Source: Butyrivibrio sp. MB2005
Lineage (GTDB): Bacteria; Bacillota; Clostridia; Lachnospirales; Lachnospiraceae
DNA length: 64,000 nucleotides
Assembly: GCF_000424285.1 (NCBI RefSeq)
Contig: NZ_AUJP01000018.1
Location: forward strand, 60,991-124,990
Direction of reading: 5' to 3'
Under the pieces are notes generated by a model. It worked only from the letters and a program-made list of their open reading frames with translations, ran no database searches and was not told where the DNA came from. A program made the translations under genes and the position numbers. Position 1 is the first letter of the stretch; each line of letters starts with the position of its first letter. Positions 26,802-35,522 of the stretch are shown in pieces.

Positions 26802-28124
26802 TTAATTTATGCACCGCGGCAGATTCACCGACTGGAACATGCGGGTGTGGTAGTAGTTATCATCATCATTTACATTGAAGAAATCATAGATAACAGGATC
26901 CTGATCATCCCAGGTGCAGTCCACGTTGTAATATGCTCCGTCAAGATTAATCACGTTCCATGCATGAAGCTCATTTGCTCCTCTTCCCACACAGAGATAT
27001 GTGGGAACCCCAAGCCTTTGCATCAAGTACTGGAAGGATTTCGCATAGCCTGCACAAACAGTGTAGTTATCAACGATTCCGCTGTAGGCGCTCTGATCAA
27101 GAGAGTTATGCTTGTAGGTCAGCTTATCCGCCAGATAATTGTGAACAAAGGCCTCTTTTTCTATAGTTGTGGGAAGTGTAGCAGCTGCTGCCACAACAAC
27201 CTCCGCTGCTGCGTCAAATTCAAGTCTTGCACTCTGGATATCTCCAAGTCTTTCATAGAAAGTAAGCTCCAATTTTATGGCTGTTCCGCTAAAATCGTAT
27301 TCTGTATAAAAAGTGGTATCCAGCCAGAAAAGCTCCGGATGATCGTATGCAACACTTGATATTACATTCTCAATATCCAGCATTCCCATCTGCTCCACAG
27401 GCTTAAAGGCTGCATTTAAGTCCATGGCGTTGGCATATACCTGCCTGTAGAGAGCTTTTGATTTCTCATCCAGCATATTGTAATAGGGATAAAAAGCCGC
27501 ATCGAAGCTTAGGCCATCTCCTGTGTTACCATAGCCTGTCTGCCTTGTTATCTGCTCAGCCTGCTCCTTGGAATCAATATCCACAATGTCAGGTTCAAGG
27601 TCTACATAATCACTTTTCCCTGTAAATTCCGTGGGAACAACTATAGGCTCGGAAGCCTCTTCGCTTGATGTCTCATCTGATATAACCACCTGGCTTGGAT
27701 CAGTTATTGTGACAATGGGCTTAATTTCCTGAGGAGATGCTGCTGCCTCTGTACTCTTAACCTCATTCTCCTCTGCCGTCTCTACGGTTACGCCGCTGCC
27801 TTCCTCAGAATCAGCCCCTTCACCTTCTGCGGATGCAAGCTTTTCGCCTTCTTCCCCTTCGCCCTCTTCGCCTTCAGGTTCTTCAACCTTTACGATGATC
27901 TCTGGCTCCGGAGCATTTTTCACCGAGGTTGCAAGGTCCACTATCATGTTACTGAACTCAGGACTTGCAATGCACATCCCCATAAGCGCAAAAAGACCAA
28001 GCATCAGTCCCAGAATGCAATACAAGAAATTCTGGGCGATGTCGACCTTTTTCACCTTTTTCTTTTTCTTTTTTTCCTTTACCTCTTCGGTAACTTCCTT
28101 ATCTTTTTTCTTAGCCATATTCAT
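26802..28124 (-). CDS. Membrane-anchored transglutaminase-like cysteine protease-fold protein
   Basis: This 440-residue protein starts with a very Lys/Glu-rich cytoplasmic segment (1-32) and has one membrane helix (about 33-56). An acidic, low-complexity Glu/Gly/Ser/Ala linker follows (about 70-150). The extracellular C-terminal half carries a transglutaminase core: Cys in NYTVCAGYAKSFQYLM, His in NELHAWNVI, Asp in YYNVDCTWDDQDP. Members without known substrate are common at Gram-positive surfaces and may cut or crosslink wall-associated proteins. ATG at 28124 or the in-frame ATG two codons later could be used. Confidence 0.85.
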   Translation of the reverse strand: MNMAKKKDKEVTEEVKEKKKKKKVKKVDIAQNFLYCILGLMLGLFALMGMCIASPEFSNMIVDLATSVKNAPEPEIIVKVEEPEGEEGEGEEGEKLASAEGEGADSEEGSGVTVETAEENEVKSTEAAASPQEIKPIVTITDPSQVVISDETSSEEASEPIVVPTEFTGKSDYVDLEPDIVDIDSKEQAEQITRQTGYGNTGDGLSFDAAFYPYYNMLDEKSKALYRQVYANAMDLNAAFKPVEQMGMLDIENVISSVAYDHPELFWLDTTFYTEYDFSGTAIKLELTFYERLGDIQSARLEFDAAAEVVVAAAATLPTTIEKEAFVHNYLADKLTYKHNSLDQSAYSGIVDNYTVCAGYAKSFQYLMQRLGVPTYLCVGRGANELHAWNVINLDGAYYNVDCTWDDQDPVIYDFFNVNDDDNYYHTRMFQSVNLPRCIN

Positions 28125-28326
28125 TACTTCCCTGTAATTTGTATTTTTAATCCGTTAAAAATAGAGGACACTTGTCCCCAATTAAATTATAGCATCGGCG
28201 CCGGATTCCAATTATGAAAAAACACTCATATACATAAAATTATTATAAAATTAGCACTTTATATTTGATTTTTCAGACATTATAATAATTACAAGGGTTA
28301 TTAAATTTTTCTTATGGAGGTGGCAA

Positions 28327-28629
28327 ATGTATATCGCAATGCACTGTATTAATGCAAACAATGTCCTTCAGGATGAGATCTGTAAATTCTACGGCATCCA
28401 CTATGACAATATGTATAAATCCTGCGTTATCTCTACAGATCATCAGCATCATGATTTTGTCATTTCCATGACAGAAGAGGATTATAAGGATTTCTATTCA
28501 CAGGTGATAAAGGCCCTGGCAGAGGATGGCGGTCAGATAATAGAGCTTGTAAAGGGCGAAGTATTCAGATGCCGCAAAAATGAGATACGCCATGGCGCAA
28601 ACCAAAAGTGCGAGATACGACGTCCGTAA
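28327..28629 (+). CDS. Small protein of unknown family
   Basis: This 100-residue soluble protein has a strong SD (TGGAGGTGGCAA) and its own terminator, so it is a genuine gene. I do not recognise the family. Visible features are an N-terminal MHCINANNVLQDEICKFYGI, a HQHHDF histidine cluster near residue 40, a helical acidic centre (MTEEDYKDFYSQVIKALAED), and a basic, Arg/Asn/His-rich tail from about 78 (FRCRKNEIRHG). No membrane segment is present and cysteines are few. The His cluster might bind metal; this is a guess. It is divergent from the transglutaminase-like gene. Confidence 0.7.
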   Translation: MYIAMHCINANNVLQDEICKFYGIHYDNMYKSCVISTDHQHHDFVISMTEEDYKDFYSQVIKALAEDGGQIIELVKGEVFRCRKNEIRHGANQKCEIRRP

Positions 28630-28678
28630 AGGCTACGTAAATCCATAGGTTTCACACTAAATAAACAGATAAAAATAT

Positions 28679-28717
28679 CTGCCAAAGTTCCCTGCATCAG
28701 GTCACTTTGGCAGTTTT
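28679..28717 (+). terminator. Terminator of the small unknown gene
   Basis: CTGCCAAAGT and ACTTTGGCAG form a 10-bp perfect stem around a 15-nt loop, then TTTT. It also separates the gene from the convergent pheA. Confidence 0.85.
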
Positions 28718-28730
28718 AATTTTGCTATGA

Positions 28731-29690
28731 TCAATCAAGATTGGATTTGAAATTTCCAAATATTCTTATGTCGTTTACGGTACACATCAATGCCCACACC
28801 ACAGTTTTCATATCAGGTCCCGTAAGGTCTCCCGTGAATTCCGCAAAGAACATATACTCCCAGTTGTGCTCAGGGATTGGTCTTGATTCAAGCCTTACAA
28901 GGTTTAGGCCGTAAATTCTAAACACCGTAAGGGCTTCATGGAGAGCACCGGCTTTATGGGCCGTCTTAAAGCTTATGCAGATCTTATCTCTTCCCTCTCT
29001 AAGCTCAAGCTTTTTGGAGACAACCACGAACCTGGTGGTGTTGTTGGTATTGGTGTTTATCTCCTTCTCGATTATCTTAAGGCCATAGATCTCGGCAGCT
29101 CTTGATGAACAGATGGCAGCCTTACTCTTATCCTTAAGCTCTGCAACCATTCTGGCTGAGCCTGCGGTATCGGCCTGGGGAACTCTCTCCCACTCGGGAT
29201 GATAATTAAGGAACTGCTCACACTGGAAAAGTCCCTGCTCATGGGAAAAGACAGTTTTAATATCAGATATGTCCGCATCGGGCAGCACCATAAGATTGTG
29301 CCTTACCTTAACCGTAGTCTCGCCTACCATATAGCATTCATACTGAGCAAGAAGGTCATAAACCTGACGAATGGCGCCTGTTGATGAATTCTCAATTGGA
29401 AGAACCGCATAGTCAGCGCTTCCATCCTGAAGCTGTCTGAAAGTATCCTCAAAATGAACAAGCCCTTCGCTTTTTACATCTTTTCCGAAAAAATCGATGG
29501 CTGCCATTTCGCTGTAGGCCCCGGGCTCGCCCTGATATACCACCCTTGGATTCTCTATGGGCTTTCGCTCTCTTCTTAAAGCCAGATCAAGGGGCTCGCA
29601 GGCACCGTTATTTTCCCCAAGCTTTCTGTCAACACGGTCTCTTAGCTGACCAATATATTTTTCGTTTATTATCTGAATCTCGTCTGCCAT
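28731..29690 (-). CDS. pheA: Prephenate dehydratase with ACT domain (no intact chorismate mutase)
   Basis: It converts prephenate to phenylpyruvate in phenylalanine synthesis. It is 319 residues. The dehydratase domain starts RVVYQGEPGAYSEMAA (about 48) and contains PIENSSTGAI and NTNTNNTTRFVVVSK with the essential Thr of TRF. The C-terminal ACT domain carries GALHEALTVF and LESRP, the phenylalanine-binding motifs, so feedback inhibition is expected. The 47-residue N-terminus (IIQ/NEKYIGQLRDRVDRK-like) is too short for a chorismate mutase and looks like a remnant. The ATG at 29690 has GGGAG just upstream; a TTG 5 codons earlier is less likely. It is 29 nt after mfd. Confidence 0.93.
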   Translation of the reverse strand: MADEIQIINEKYIGQLRDRVDRKLGENNGACEPLDLALRRERKPIENPRVVYQGEPGAYSEMAAIDFFGKDVKSEGLVHFEDTFRQLQDGSADYAVLPIENSSTGAIRQVYDLLAQYECYMVGETTVKVRHNLMVLPDADISDIKTVFSHEQGLFQCEQFLNYHPEWERVPQADTAGSARMVAELKDKSKAAICSSRAAEIYGLKIIEKEINTNTNNTTRFVVVSKKLELREGRDKICISFKTAHKAGALHEALTVFRIYGLNLVRLESRPIPEHNWEYMFFAEFTGDLTGPDMKTVVWALMCTVNDIRIFGNFKSNLD

Positions 29691-29719
29691 AATACTCCCG
29701 TCCAAAACCTTGTCTACCG

Positions 29720-32700
29720 TTACTGTTCCTTATCTGCAAGCATTTCCATTTTTTCTATTATACTCTCAACATCCAAAAGAAGTTTCCTCTCAGCTTTGTC
29801 CGTGAGAGAATCCTTTATGTATTTATAGATAAATAATGGATAGGATGCTGCCCTGAAATCCATATTGCCCTTAAAGGATGAGATGAATTCAGGTATTGCC
29901 GCAGCGTTAAGCCTTGCATTGTTGTTTAGCTTTATGGTCACTTCGCCGTTTCCGCCCTTAAGCTCAAGGACGTACAAGCTGTGCGCCTTCTCGCGAACAA
30001 GGGATATTCTGATAAGATTGTCCACAGACTCAGGGATATCTCCGAATCTGTCTCTTAGCTCATCCCTCATATCATCCCTGTCGCCTTCATTCTCTATACC
30101 GGCGATTCTCTTATAAATCTCAAGCTTTTGCTCTTCGTTTACAATATAATCACTTGGAATAAATGCATCCACATCTATATCAACGCTGGTGGTGAACTCT
30201 TCGAGATTCGCATCCTTCGTTTCACCCTTCTTTCGCCTTACGGCTTCTCCAAGCATCTTGCAGTAAAGGTCATATCCAACTGAAGCCATGTGTCCCGACT
30301 GGCTTTTTCCAAGAAGGTTACCTGCACCTCTGATCTCAAGGTCACGCATGGCAATCTTAAAGCCGGAGCCAAGATCCGTGAATTCTCTGATAGCTGAAAG
30401 TCTCTTTTCAGCCACCTCTTTTAACAGCTTATTTCTCTTGTACATAAGGAATGCATAGGCTGTTCTGTCAGAACGTCCAACTCGTCCCCTCAGCTGATAG
30501 AGCTGAGAAAGTCCCATCTGATCCGCATCATGGATGATCATGGTGTTGGCATTTGAAATATCAAGTCCCGTCTCAATGATCGTGGTAGACACAAGCACAT
30601 CTATATCGCCGTCTATGAAATCATACATAATCCTCTCAAGCTCTGATTCCTTCATCTGGCCATGAGCAAATGATACATTTACTTCAGGAACCAGCTTCTG
30701 CACTCTGGCTGCCACATCTGCAATATCATTTACCCTGTTATAAACATAGTAAACCTGTCCGCCTCTTGAAATCTCTCTCGAGATAGCCTCTCTTACCATC
30801 TCGTCATTGTACTCACAGACAAAGGTCTGTATGGGACGTCTGTCCTGGGGCGCCTCTTCAAGTACGCTCATATCCCTGATACCCACAAGAGACATGTGGA
30901 GAGTTCTTGGAATAGGCGTTGCTGAAAGCGTCAGTACATCGATATTTTCTCGGAGCTTTTTAATCTTCTCCTTGTGGGTTACACCAAAGCGCTGCTCCTC
31001 ATCCACTATCAATAGGCCAAGGTCCTTATAGGTCACATCCTTGGATAAAAGCCTGTGGGTTCCGATTACGATATCCACAAGTCCCTTCCTGAGGTCCTCA
31101 ACGGTCTTCTTCTGCTCAGCGGACGTCCTGAATCTGGACATCATGTCAACCCTTACAGGGAAGTCCTTCATTCTCTCTGAAAAAGTATTGTAATGCTGCT
31201 GGGCCAGAATAGTTGTGGGCACAAGAACCGCAACCTGCTTGCCATCCTGCACCGCCTTAAAGGCTGCTCTTATGGCAATCTCTGTTTTACCAAAGCCTAC
31301 ATCGCCGCAGATGAGTCTGTCCATAATCCTGTCGGACTGCATATCATTTTTGGTATCGGCGATTGCTCCAAGCTGATCCTCAGTCTCATCAAAAGGAAAT
31401 GCTTCCTCAAACTCCTGCTGCCAGACTGTATCCTCACCAAACCTAAAACCGCTGCTGTTTTGTCTCTTGGCATAAAGCTCAACAAGGTCTTCAGCAACCT
31501 CTTCAACTGCTGCCTTTACCTTATTCTTGGTGCGCTTCCAATCTCCTGTTCCAAGCTTATTGAGCTTGGGCTTTCTGCCCTTTCCCTCAGCTCCCGCATC
31601 ACCGCTGGCATATTTTTGAATTACATTAAGACCTGTCGCAAGAACGTAGAGATTACCACCATCTGCATAGCTTATCTTAATGTAATCCCTTACAACCTTG
31701 TCGGTCTCGATTTTCTCTATACCCTGATAGATTCCAAGGCCGTGATACTCGTGGACCACGTAATCGCCCACGTTAAGCTCAGAGAATCCTGATATCTTCT
31801 CGCCGCTGTACTTTGCTTTTCTTCTCTTTTTCTTTTTTCTCTCAGAAAAAATATCACTCTCTGAAATAACAGCAAACTTAATGTCCGTGTACTCAAAGCC
31901 CTTAAGAATCCTGCCATAATAGGTCATGATCTCGCCCTTTTCCAGCTCCCTCATGGGATTTTCACTGTAAAAAGAGGTGATCTGATTATCTCGCAGGTCA
32001 TCCACAAGGCGCTTTGCTCTGGTCCTTGAACCTGACAAAATAAGTACCTTGTAGCCATTTTTTATAAAGCCCTTAAGGTCATGAACAAGGGCTTCAAAGC
32101 TGTTATTGTAGGGTGCAATGCTCCTTGCATGAAGCTCAAAGGTCTGCTCAGGCTCAAACTTATTAAGTTCCTTAGGCGCAGCAAGAGATGCCACAGACAC
32201 ACGTCTTACGCTTCGCATTCTTGCTATGCACTCCTCTGTGGAATACAAAAGTCCCATCTGTCCAGGGAGCGCATAGCCGTTCTCAGCTCTGTGAACCATG
32301 CTCTCTCTGAATTCTTCCTGCACGGCATTTGCATGCTCAAGTACGTGCAGCGGCTCATCTATGAAAATGCAGGTTTTTCCAGCAGGGAAAAGTTCCTGCA
32401 ATGTAACCGTATCATCATAAAAATATCTGATATAGCTCTCAAGGTTTACCTCAAGCTCAAGCTCCAGGAGCTGCTCTTTTAACTCCTCAAAGGAAGTCTT
32501 TATGCGGTGAGCTGCCTCTGTCTTAAACTCTGCTCTAAGTGCCTCGTAAACATCCTTGGTTTCTTTTTCAATCTTCTTAAGGCCGCTTCTAAGCTCATCA
32601 TCTGTAAGGATTATCTCTGTTGCGGGATAAATCTCGATGGACTCCAGCTTATCAATGGATCTCTGAGACATAATGTCGAAGCTTCTGATATTCTCGACAT

Positions 32701-33289
32701 CATCACCCCAGAGCTCGATTCTGTAGGGATTCTCCTCTGTTAAGTCAAAGACATCAATAATATCCCCGCGCACTGAAAACTCGCCCGGGGCACTTACCTG
32801 ATAGACCTTGGAATAGCCGATGCGAACAAGCTCCTTTGCAAGCTCCCTCTCATTTACAGGCTTTCTTTTATCTATGCTTATTACATTTTCTTTTATTACA
32901 TCAATTGGAATCTGGGGTGTCATAAGAGACGAGAATGTGGTGACCACCGTAACAGGTCTTCCCTCAATAAGTCTCCTGAGGGCTCTTATTCTCTCCTTCA
33001 CTATCTCCTTTGAGTGAATGTCAGCCTGATAAAAGATCAGATCCTTTGCAGGATAGACCGTCACATTCCTGTCGTAGAACTTATAGTCTTCAAATATCTC
33101 CTTGGCCCTGATGTCACTATAGGTGACGATGATTCTGTATTTAAAATCCTTACTTAATCCGTTTATCAGATGGAGCTTTTGCGAATCTACGCACCCGGCT
33201 ACTTCCGCGCACGCAAAAGGCTTTTCCAGATATTTATTAAGTTTCTGAAATTCCTCCATCTCGCTAAGCGGGGCTTCGATTGCTCTCAT
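29720..33289 (-). CDS. mfd: Transcription-repair coupling factor Mfd
   Basis: This 1189-residue ATPase removes stalled RNA polymerase and recruits UvrA. The N-terminal UvrB-like modules are followed by the polymerase-interacting segment (YVVHEYHGLGIYQGI, about 535-550). The RecG-like helicase domain includes RLICGDVGFGKTEIAIRAAF (Walker A), LLIVDEEQRFGV (DEEQ box), LTLSATPIPRTLHMSL and GRVGRSDRTAYAF. A C-terminal TRCF domain completes the expected length. It overlaps the pth stop as ATGA, the widely conserved pth-mfd pair. Confidence 0.97.
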   Translation of the reverse strand: MRAIEAPLSEMEEFQKLNKYLEKPFACAEVAGCVDSQKLHLINGLSKDFKYRIIVTYSDIRAKEIFEDYKFYDRNVTVYPAKDLIFYQADIHSKEIVKERIRALRRLIEGRPVTVVTTFSSLMTPQIPIDVIKENVISIDKRKPVNERELAKELVRIGYSKVYQVSAPGEFSVRGDIIDVFDLTEENPYRIELWGDDVENIRSFDIMSQRSIDKLESIEIYPATEIILTDDELRSGLKKIEKETKDVYEALRAEFKTEAAHRIKTSFEELKEQLLELELEVNLESYIRYFYDDTVTLQELFPAGKTCIFIDEPLHVLEHANAVQEEFRESMVHRAENGYALPGQMGLLYSTEECIARMRSVRRVSVASLAAPKELNKFEPEQTFELHARSIAPYNNSFEALVHDLKGFIKNGYKVLILSGSRTRAKRLVDDLRDNQITSFYSENPMRELEKGEIMTYYGRILKGFEYTDIKFAVISESDIFSERKKKKRRKAKYSGEKISGFSELNVGDYVVHEYHGLGIYQGIEKIETDKVVRDYIKISYADGGNLYVLATGLNVIQKYASGDAGAEGKGRKPKLNKLGTGDWKRTKNKVKAAVEEVAEDLVELYAKRQNSSGFRFGEDTVWQQEFEEAFPFDETEDQLGAIADTKNDMQSDRIMDRLICGDVGFGKTEIAIRAAFKAVQDGKQVAVLVPTTILAQQHYNTFSERMKDFPVRVDMMSRFRTSAEQKKTVEDLRKGLVDIVIGTHRLLSKDVTYKDLGLLIVDEEQRFGVTHKEKIKKLRENIDVLTLSATPIPRTLHMSLVGIRDMSVLEEAPQDRRPIQTFVCEYNDEMVREAISREISRGGQVYYVYNRVNDIADVAARVQKLVPEVNVSFAHGQMKESELERIMYDFIDGDIDVLVSTTIIETGLDISNANTMIIHDADQMGLSQLYQLRGRVGRSDRTAYAFLMYKRNKLLKEVAEKRLSAIREFTDLGSGFKIAMRDLEIRGAGNLLGKSQSGHMASVGYDLYCKMLGEAVRRKKGETKDANLEEFTTSVDIDVDAFIPSDYIVNEEQKLEIYKRIAGIENEGDRDDMRDELRDRFGDIPESVDNLIRISLVREKAHSLYVLELKGGNGEVTIKLNNNARLNAAAIPEFISSFKGNMDFRAASYPLFIYKYIKDSLTDKAERKLLLDVESIIEKMEMLADKEQ

Positions 33290-33876
33290 TTAACCTCTTC
33301 TCTGTCAGGCTTTACGCCGTTCCACTTATTCATGGCTGCATTAACGTCCTGTTCCATAATGACACTGACCGCATCTGCAGCGTGTTCGATTGCTTCCTTT
33401 ACATAGACTGTATCTTCATCATCAAAATGTCCAAGAACCCAGTCCACCATGTCTATCTGTCTTGGTCTTTTTCCTACGCCCACTCTGACTCTTGCAAAAT
33501 CACTGTGTCCAAGCTGCGCGATGATATTCTTAAGACCGTTGTGGCCGCCGGCGCTTCCACCGGGGCGAACCCTTATTATTCCGGGATCAAGCTCAACATC
33601 ATCAGATAAAACAATAAGCTCTGTCTTTGTATCTATCTTAAAATAATCCGCCACGGGTCTTATGGACTCGCCGCTGAGGTTCATGTATGTAAGGGGCTTA
33701 AGCAAAATAACTTTTTCATTGCCAATCCTGCCCTTGCCGTACATGCCTTTAAATTTCATCTCTGTAAGATCTATATCATATTTTTCGGAGAGATAATCTA
33801 TCACTCCAAAGCCTACATTGTGTCTTGTTCCGTTATATTTTTTCTCGGGATTACCCAATCCTGCAATTAAAAACAT
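33286..33876 (-). CDS. pth: Peptidyl-tRNA hydrolase
   Basis: It releases tRNA from dropped-off peptidyl-tRNA. It is 196 residues with GLGNPEKKYNGTRHNVGF, holding the catalytic His (about 20) and substrate Asn, PLTYMNLSGESI and GGSAGGHNGLKNIIAQLG, and the Asp near IVLSDDVELDPG. SD AGAGG precedes the ATG. Its stop overlaps the mfd start by 4 nt. Confidence 0.97.
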   Translation of the reverse strand: MFLIAGLGNPEKKYNGTRHNVGFGVIDYLSEKYDIDLTEMKFKGMYGKGRIGNEKVILLKPLTYMNLSGESIRPVADYFKIDTKTELIVLSDDVELDPGIIRVRPGGSAGGHNGLKNIIAQLGHSDFARVRVGVGKRPRQIDMVDWVLGHFDDEDTVYVKEAIEHAADAVSVIMEQDVNAAMNKWNGVKPDREEVK

Positions 33877-33901
33877 ATATACCTCTAAAAAGAACTAAAA
33901 T

Positions 33902-34013
33902 AAGATTTCGCTTGCGAAATCTTCGCGCGCGAGCGGTATTGCGAAGCAATAAACTTCATCTCCGCGAGCTGCGCATCCTGCGGAGCACATTTTAATTTCG
34001 AAGAAATTAAAAT
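33902..34013. repeat. Hairpin-dense palindromic element between spoVG and pth
   Basis: At least four inverted repeats are packed into 112 bp: AAGATTTCGC/GCGAAATCTT (33902-33911, 33914-33923), ATTGC/GCAAT (33938-33942, 33946-33950), CTCCGC/GCGGAG (about 33960-33985), and ATTTTAATTTC/GAAATTAAAAT (33989-33999, 34003-34013). CTTCGC and GCGAAG also nest around the second. No ORF of coding character is seen. Confidence 0.7.
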
Positions 34014-34039
34014 GGGGAATGACTATTGTCACTCCCCAT
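34012..34039 (-). terminator. Terminator of spoVG
   Basis: ATGGGGAATGAC and GTCACTCCCCAT form a 12-bp stem with one mismatch and a 4-nt loop. On the minus strand it is followed by TTTTAATTT, which belongs to the adjacent AT-rich palindrome. It lies about 20 nt after the spoVG stop. Confidence 0.8.
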
Positions 34040-34059
34040 AATAGCATAGAATTGTTGTT

Positions 34060-34377
34060 TTAGAATACACTTCCCACACCGGTAACAGGTTCAGGATCTT
34101 CAGGTCTTGAATCTATCACCTCATCAGATGCCTCATCATATGCCTTAAGGACTACGTCCTGGATATGCTTCCTGGTGTCTGAATTGATAGGATGCGCTAT
34201 GTCACGATACTCGCCGTCAGCTGATTTTTTGCTTGGCATGGCAATAAAGAGACCCTTATCACCTTCGATAACCTTGATATCATGGATAACAAATTCATTG
34301 TCCAGTGTTATCGATACAATAGCACGCATCTTACCCTGTTTCGCTACTTTTCTTACTCTTACATCTGTAATATTCAT
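34060..34377 (-). CDS. spoVG: SpoVG-family RNA/DNA-binding regulator
   Basis: This 105-residue protein starts [11 protein letters not shown], continues [24 protein letters not shown] and [21 protein letters not shown], and has a variable acidic tail. These are the standard SpoVG blocks. Family members bind RNA and DNA and affect cell division, envelope and, in Bacillus, sporulation; in this probably non-sporulating lineage a general regulatory role is inferred. It lies 26 nt downstream of glgD with a GGGGG-rich SD, so it appears to be read with the glycogen genes. Confidence 0.95.
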   Translation of the reverse strand: MNITDVRVRKVAKQGKMRAIVSITLDNEFVIHDIKVIEGDKGLFIAMPSKKSADGEYRDIAHPINSDTRKHIQDVVLKAYDEASDEVIDSRPEDPEPVTGVGSVF

Positions 34378-34403
34378 CTAAATGAACCCCCTTTTCATTG
34401 ATG

Positions 34404-35522
34404 TCAAATTACATAGCGTTCGTTGTTTTCTACAACAATCTTTATGTCGCCTTCGCCTTTATAATATGAGTTTGCCTGGATAGTTCCGTGGCTCTCTACT
34501 ATACAATTTTCAATGTGTGTGTTGTCTCCGATGTAAACATCATTGAGAATAATAGAATTCTTGATATAACAGTTATTCCCTATGAATGCTCCCTTGAAGA
34601 CCACTGAATCCTCAACTGTTCCGTTTACGATACATCCGCTGGATACAAGGCTGTTTGAAACCTTAACACCTACATTATATTTTGCAGGCGGCAGATCTAC
34701 GACCTTGGTGTAAACACCGGGATATTCGTTAAAGAAGAAGTTACGAACTTCAGGCTTTAAGAAATCCATGTTGGTGCGGTAATAATCTTCAACGGAAGCG
34801 ATGTTGTTCCAGTAGGATTTGATCTTGTATCCGTAGATTCTCTTCATATCCTTGTATCTCACAAGAATATCTCTTACGAAATCAAATCTCTCTTCGGTCT
34901 GCGCTTTCTCGATGAGCTCTATGAGCTGTCTGCGTCTTATTACATATACGCCGCAGGAAACAGTGTTGGAGCGGGCCACAACGGGCTTCTCCTCGAACTC
35001 TTCGATCCTGCTCTCCTCGTTCATACGAAGAGTACCGAATCTCTCAACATCGATATCAGCTGCGATGTCCTTACATACAACTGTGATATCTGCCTGCTTA
35101 TCAATGTGATACTCAAGCAGCTTGTTGTAATCCATCTTATATACACAGTCACCGGATGTAATAACTACATAAGGCTCGTGACAGCTCTTTAAGAAGCTGA
35201 TGTTCTGTGCAATTGCATCTGCGGTTCCTCTGTACCAGAGATTGCCGCTGGCCTTAGCTGCAGGTGTGAAAACATAAAGGCCACCCTGCTTACGACCAAA
35301 ATCCCACCACTTGGATGATGAGAGATGTGTGTTAAGACTTCCCGCATTATACTGTGTGAAAACAGCCACAGTCTGAATGTGGGAGTTGGTCATATTGCTA
35401 AGTGCAAAATCTATACTTCTGTAAAATCCGGCAACGGGCATAGCACACACTGCTCTGTTTTTTGAAAGTTCGCGCATGCGGTTGCTTCCGCCACCTGCAA
35501 GAATAATTCCAATCGCTCTCAC
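34404..35522 (-). CDS. glgD: Glucose-1-phosphate adenylyltransferase subunit GlgD
   Basis: This 372-residue paralogue of GlgC is needed for full activity of the ADP-glucose pyrophosphorylase in Firmicutes. The nucleotide-binding start is GIILAGGGSNRMRELSKNRA, lacking the GGxGxRL...AKPAV consensus seen in GlgC, which fits a regulatory rather than catalytic subunit. The C-terminus is a left-handed beta-helix (IVNGTVEDSVVF, IGNNCYIKNSI). It starts with GTG overlapping the glgC stop (TAGTG), so synthesis is coupled. Confidence 0.93.
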   Translation of the reverse strand: MRAIGIILAGGGSNRMRELSKNRAVCAMPVAGFYRSIDFALSNMTNSHIQTVAVFTQYNAGSLNTHLSSSKWWDFGRKQGGLYVFTPAAKASGNLWYRGTADAIAQNISFLKSCHEPYVVITSGDCVYKMDYNKLLEYHIDKQADITVVCKDIAADIDVERFGTLRMNEESRIEEFEEKPVVARSNTVSCGVYVIRRRQLIELIEKAQTEERFDFVRDILVRYKDMKRIYGYKIKSYWNNIASVEDYYRTNMDFLKPEVRNFFFNEYPGVYTKVVDLPPAKYNVGVKVSNSLVSSGCIVNGTVEDSVVFKGAFIGNNCYIKNSIILNDVYIGDNTHIENCIVESHGTIQANSYYKGEGDIKIVVENNERYVI

